Shown piece after piece: positions 6,761 through 9,135 of a stretch of 9,135 nt of DNA. The position numbers and the translations under genes were made by a program. Location: positions 1 through 9,135 of the forward strand of contig JAFQVE010000145.1 of NCBI GenBank assembly GCA_017408185.1. The letters are read 5' to 3'. Position 1 is the first letter of the stretch. The number at the start of each line of letters is the position of its first letter. Source of the stretch: Oscillospiraceae bacterium (lineage in GTDB: Bacteria; Bacillota_A; Clostridia; Oscillospirales; JAAYXM01). The notes under the pieces were generated by a model. That model saw only the letters and a program-made list of their open reading frames with translations, had not been told where the DNA came from and did no database searches.

Positions 6761-8032
6761 GTGTTTGTTGATGTTGCAAGCGCAAAATTTATTGCAGGTC
6801 GCGGCGGTGACGGTGCCGTTGCGTTCCACCGTGAAAAATATATAGCGTCGGGCGGACCGGACGGCGGTGACGGCGGGGATGGCGGAAATGTTGTTCTCAA
6901 GGTTGACGATAATATGTCTACGCTTGTTGAGTTTCGCTACAAAACAAAATATAAGGCAGAGAACGGCGCAAACGGAAGCGGTAAGCGCTGTTCCGGAAAG
7001 CGCGGTAAGGATATTGTGATAAAGGTTCCGCGCGGAACGCTCGTTTATGATGTTGCAAGCGGCGCTCTTGTTAAGGATATGTCTGATGATGAGCCGTTTA
7101 TCATATGCAAGGGCGGTCGCGGTGGCTGGGGAAACCAACATTTCGCGACACCAACGCGTCAGGCTCCGCGTTTTGCGCGCCCGGGGCTTGAGGGTGAAGA
7201 GCTGGAGGTGCGGCTTGAACTTAAGCTTCTTGCAGATGTCGGACTTGCGGGATTTCCGAATGTGGGTAAATCCACGCTGTTATCTGTCGTAAGTGCGGCG
7301 CGTCCGAAAATTGCGAACTACCACTTCACAACCATTACGCCGAACCTCGGTGTTGTACGCGTCGATGAAAGCTTCTCTTACGTTATGGCGGATATCCCCG
7401 GAATCATTGAAGGTGCAAGTGAGGGTGCAGGGCTCGGTCACCGATTTCTGCGTCATATTGACCGTTGCCGCCTTATTGTTCATATGGTGGACGTATCCGG
7501 CAGCGAGGGCAGGGACCCGATTGCGGATTTTGAAGCGATAAATGATGAGCTTTCAAGGTATAATCCCGAGCTTGCAAAGCGCCCGCAGATTGTTGCGGCC
7601 AATAAGAGCGATTTGATATATGACCGTGAGGCGGCGGATAAGTTCCGTGCATATATTAAAAATCTCGGTCTTGATTATTTCGAGATTTCTGCGGCAACGA
7701 ATACCGGTGTTTCCGAGCTTATGAAAAAGGTCGCAGAGGTGCTCTCAAAGCTTCCGCCGATTGAAACGTATACTCCGAACTTTGTCCGGATTGAGGAAGA
7801 TACCACAAGCCACGAATTTGAAATCTTCCGTCTTGACGGCGATGTTTATTCGGTTGAAGCAAACTGGATAAAGCGCGCTATGGGCTCTGTCAACTTTGAG
7901 GATTATGAATCCCGCATCTATTTCGAACGCCTGCTCCGCAAATACGGCGTATACGATGCGCTTGAAGAGCGCGGCGCACAGGAGGGAGATACCATCATAA
8001 TCTACTCTATGGAATTTGAATATGTAAAGTAA
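6761..8032 (+). CDS. obgE: Obg GTPase (CgtA/ObgE)
   Basis: The 423-residue protein is a complete Obg. It starts at GTG 6761, six bases after GGAGGTG (6748-6754), giving the canonical MFVDVA...GRGGDGAV. The glycine-rich Obg fold spans about 1-158. The G domain follows, with G1 GFPNVGKST (164-172, Lys170), switch I TTITPNLG, G3 DIPG (211-214), G4 NKSD (281-284) and G5 SAA (310-312). A C-terminal OCT domain occupies about 345-423. Obg binds the 50S subunit and acts in late large-subunit assembly and stress control. Its place after rplU-prp-rpmA is conserved in many bacteria, but here a terminator and a palindromic element separate it from rpmA. No terminator occurs before the promoter at 8041. 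Confidence 0.97.
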   Translation: MFVDVASAKFIAGRGGDGAVAFHREKYIASGGPDGGDGGDGGNVVLKVDDNMSTLVEFRYKTKYKAENGANGSGKRCSGKRGKDIVIKVPRGTLVYDVASGALVKDMSDDEPFIICKGGRGGWGNQHFATPTRQAPRFARPGLEGEELEVRLELKLLADVGLAGFPNVGKSTLLSVVSAARPKIANYHFTTITPNLGVVRVDESFSYVMADIPGIIEGASEGAGLGHRFLRHIDRCRLIVHMVDVSGSEGRDPIADFEAINDELSRYNPELAKRPQIVAANKSDLIYDREAADKFRAYIKNLGLDYFEISAATNTGVSELMKKVAEVLSKLPPIETYTPNFVRIEEDTTSHEFEIFRLDGDVYSVEANWIKRAMGSVNFEDYESRIYFERLLRKYGVYDALEERGAQEGDTIIIYSMEFEYVK

Positions 8033-8040
8033 AAAAATAT

Positions 8041-8069
8041 TTGACTTTCGAATGAAAAAGTAGTATAAT
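8041..8069 (+). promoter_or_regulatory. Near-consensus promoter upstream of the FAD oxidoreductase
   Basis: TTGACT (8041-8046) and TATAAT (8064-8069) are separated by 17 bases, so transcription should start near 8076. It begins 8 bases after the obgE stop. A terminator hairpin begins about 15 bases after the predicted start, so this promoter would make a short leader RNA unless termination is overcome. Confidence 0.88.
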
Positions 8070-8090
8070 AAGTCCGATACAGAGAATAGG

Positions 8091-8156
8091 AGACGTATCA
8101 GAACAAAGGTTGTACAAAAGTACTGCCTTTGTTTTGGTACGTCTTTTTGTGTTTTT
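8091..8156 (+). terminator. Terminator hairpin in the 5' leader of the FAD oxidoreductase (possible attenuator)
   Basis: A 19-bp stem pairs 8091-8109 with 8126-8144, with no mismatches and two G-U pairs. The 16-base top contains GTAC-AAAA-GTAC, which can extend the hairpin after a small internal loop. T tracts at 8144-8148 and 8152-8156 follow. It can end transcripts arriving from obgE, but it also lies downstream of the promoter at 8041 and only 20 bases before the next start codon, so it would stop transcription of that gene too. This arrangement fits conditional read-through. Confidence 0.88.
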
Positions 8157-8175
8157 CAGGAAGGGATGATTATAA

Positions 8176-9135
8176 GTGTATGATGTTACCGTAATCGGAG
8201 CGGGCGTTGCCGGCGGAATGATAGCAAGAAGGCTTTCGTCGTTTGATTTAAAGGTCTGCATATTGGAGCGTGAGCACGATGTTGCAATGGGTGCAAGCCG
8301 TGCAAATTCCGCAATAGTCCACGCAGGCTTCGATGCAAAGGAAGGAAGCCTCAAGGCAAAGCTTAATGTCAAAGGCTCGGAAATGATGGAGAAAACCGCC
8401 GCGGAGCTTGGTGTGAAGTATAAAAGAAACGGCTCGCTTGTTATCGGATTTAATGAAGAGGATAAAAAAATGCTTTATGAGCTTTTGCACCGCGGTGAGG
8501 TAAACGGAGTTCGCGATCTTCGTATTGTTGACGGTGAGGCGCTTTTCGAGATAGAACCAAACCTCTCAAAGAATGTTGTCTGTGCATTGTATGCGCCGAC
8601 AGGTGCAATTGTCTGCCCGTACGAGCTGAACATCGCGGCTGTTGGCAACGCTATGGATAACGGAGCGGAATTAAAGCTTGATTTTGAGGTTAAGAGCATA
8701 TCGCAAATTCCGGGCGGTTATGAAATATGCTCGGGAAACGAAGTGGTGAAGAGCCGTTTTGTGATAAATGCGGCGGGGATATATTCCGATGAGATAGCTA
8801 AAATGGTCGGGGATAACTCTTTTGACGTACACCCGCGCCGCGGTGAGTATATACTTCTCGATAAAGAATGCGGAAGCCTTGTAAGAACAACCGTTTTCCG
8901 CACACCGTCAAAAATGGGCAAGGGGATTCTTGTGACGCCGACTGTTGACGGAAACCTGCTTCTCGGTCCGACTTCTGAGGATATGACGGATAAAGAGGAC
9001 AAGTCGACATCTCCGGATGGCCTTGCGAAAATAATTAAAGAAGCGGGAGAAAACGTTTGCGGAATACCGTTTAACAAAACTATAACCTCGTTCTGCGGTC
9101 TTCGCGCAGTGGGAAGCACGGGCGATTTTATAATA
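8176..9135 (+). CDS. GlpA-like FAD-dependent oxidoreductase (3' partial)
   Basis: The frame is open from GTG 8176 to the window edge (320 codons). An in-frame TAA directly precedes the GTG, so no earlier start is possible; AGGAAGGG (8158-8165) is the ribosome binding site. The N-terminus MYDVTVIGAGVAGG is an FAD-binding Rossmann motif (Gly8, Gly10, Gly13), with the acidic residue Glu31 at the end of the second strand. The segment SRANSAIVHAGFDAKEGSLKAKLNV and the later NAAGIYSDEIA and RRGEYILLDKE match the DAO-fold branch that includes anaerobic glycerol-3-phosphate dehydrogenase (GlpA), and less closely the L-2-hydroxyglutarate dehydrogenase LhgO. Clostridial relatives usually have a C-terminal [2Fe-2S]-binding domain and sit beside a NAD(P)/FAD oxidoreductase and a DUF1667 protein, all beyond this window. 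The likely role is oxidation of glycerol 3-phosphate, but the substrate is not proven. Confidence 0.88.
   Translation, partial: MYDVTVIGAGVAGGMIARRLSSFDLKVCILEREHDVAMGASRANSAIVHAGFDAKEGSLKAKLNVKGSEMMEKTAAELGVKYKRNGSLVIGFNEEDKKMLYELLHRGEVNGVRDLRIVDGEALFEIEPNLSKNVVCALYAPTGAIVCPYELNIAAVGNAMDNGAELKLDFEVKSISQIPGGYEICSGNEVVKSRFVINAAGIYSDEIAKMVGDNSFDVHPRRGEYILLDKECGSLVRTTVFRTPSKMGKGILVTPTVDGNLLLGPTSEDMTDKEDKSTSPDGLAKIIKEAGENVCGIPFNKTITSFCGLRAVGSTGDFII

Noticed and set aside
8091..8148. A T-box or LicT/SacY-type antiterminator binding site in the leader hairpin.
   Set aside because: There is no T-box consensus sequence or specifier stem, and the RAT consensus does not align beyond a few bases.
8166..8183. 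A five-codon upstream reading frame (ATG 8166 to TGA) overlapping the GTG start of the oxidoreductase.
   Set aside because: Its ATG directly abuts AGGAAGGG with no spacer, so a ribosome is unlikely to start there; no regulatory codon bias is visible.

Overview
The window looks like a chromosomal segment of an anaerobic Bacillota bacterium of class Clostridia, probably gut-associated. The evidence is an SLH-anchored surface polysaccharide lyase, a ribosomal protein L27 with the cleavable N-terminal extension typical of Firmicutes together with its protease Prp, strong AGGAGG-type ribosome binding sites, TTGACA/TATAAT promoters, and interspersed palindromic elements. No genus can be named from the sequence alone.

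Layout, all on the + strand. (1) Positions 1-2927 hold the 3' part of a very large secreted heparinase II/III-family protein with an Ig-like domain, a poly-glycine linker and three SLH repeats. A strong terminator follows. (2) Positions 3040-5527 hold a translationally coupled pair: a TIGR03960-type radical SAM protein and its TIGR03936/DUF2344 partner. Both are conserved but of unknown function. (3) A consensus promoter starts 6 bases after that pair and drives a structured leader and rplU (L21), prp and rpmA (L27), ending in a terminator. (4) A ~128-bp symmetric palindromic element fills the gap before obgE, the ribosome-assembly GTPase. (5) After obgE, a near-consensus promoter is followed within about 15 bases of its predicted start by a 19-bp terminator hairpin. 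Beyond it lies the start of a GlpA-like FAD-dependent oxidoreductase, which runs off the window end.

The core, rplU-prp-rpmA-obgE, is a ribosome-biogenesis cluster: Prp matures L27, and Obg acts in large-subunit assembly. The radical SAM/DUF2344 pair is commonly found next to this cluster. No RNase G gene is present between the pair and rplU, although one is often found there in relatives.

The points that most deserve a second look are the terminator lying between the promoter and the start codon of the oxidoreductase (a probable attenuator), a palindromic repeat that appears to have entered the SLH coding region in frame, and the symmetric element in front of obgE, which may itself supply that gene's promoter. 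The rest is recognisable conserved biology, and I see no defence system, CRISPR array, phage or transposase gene.
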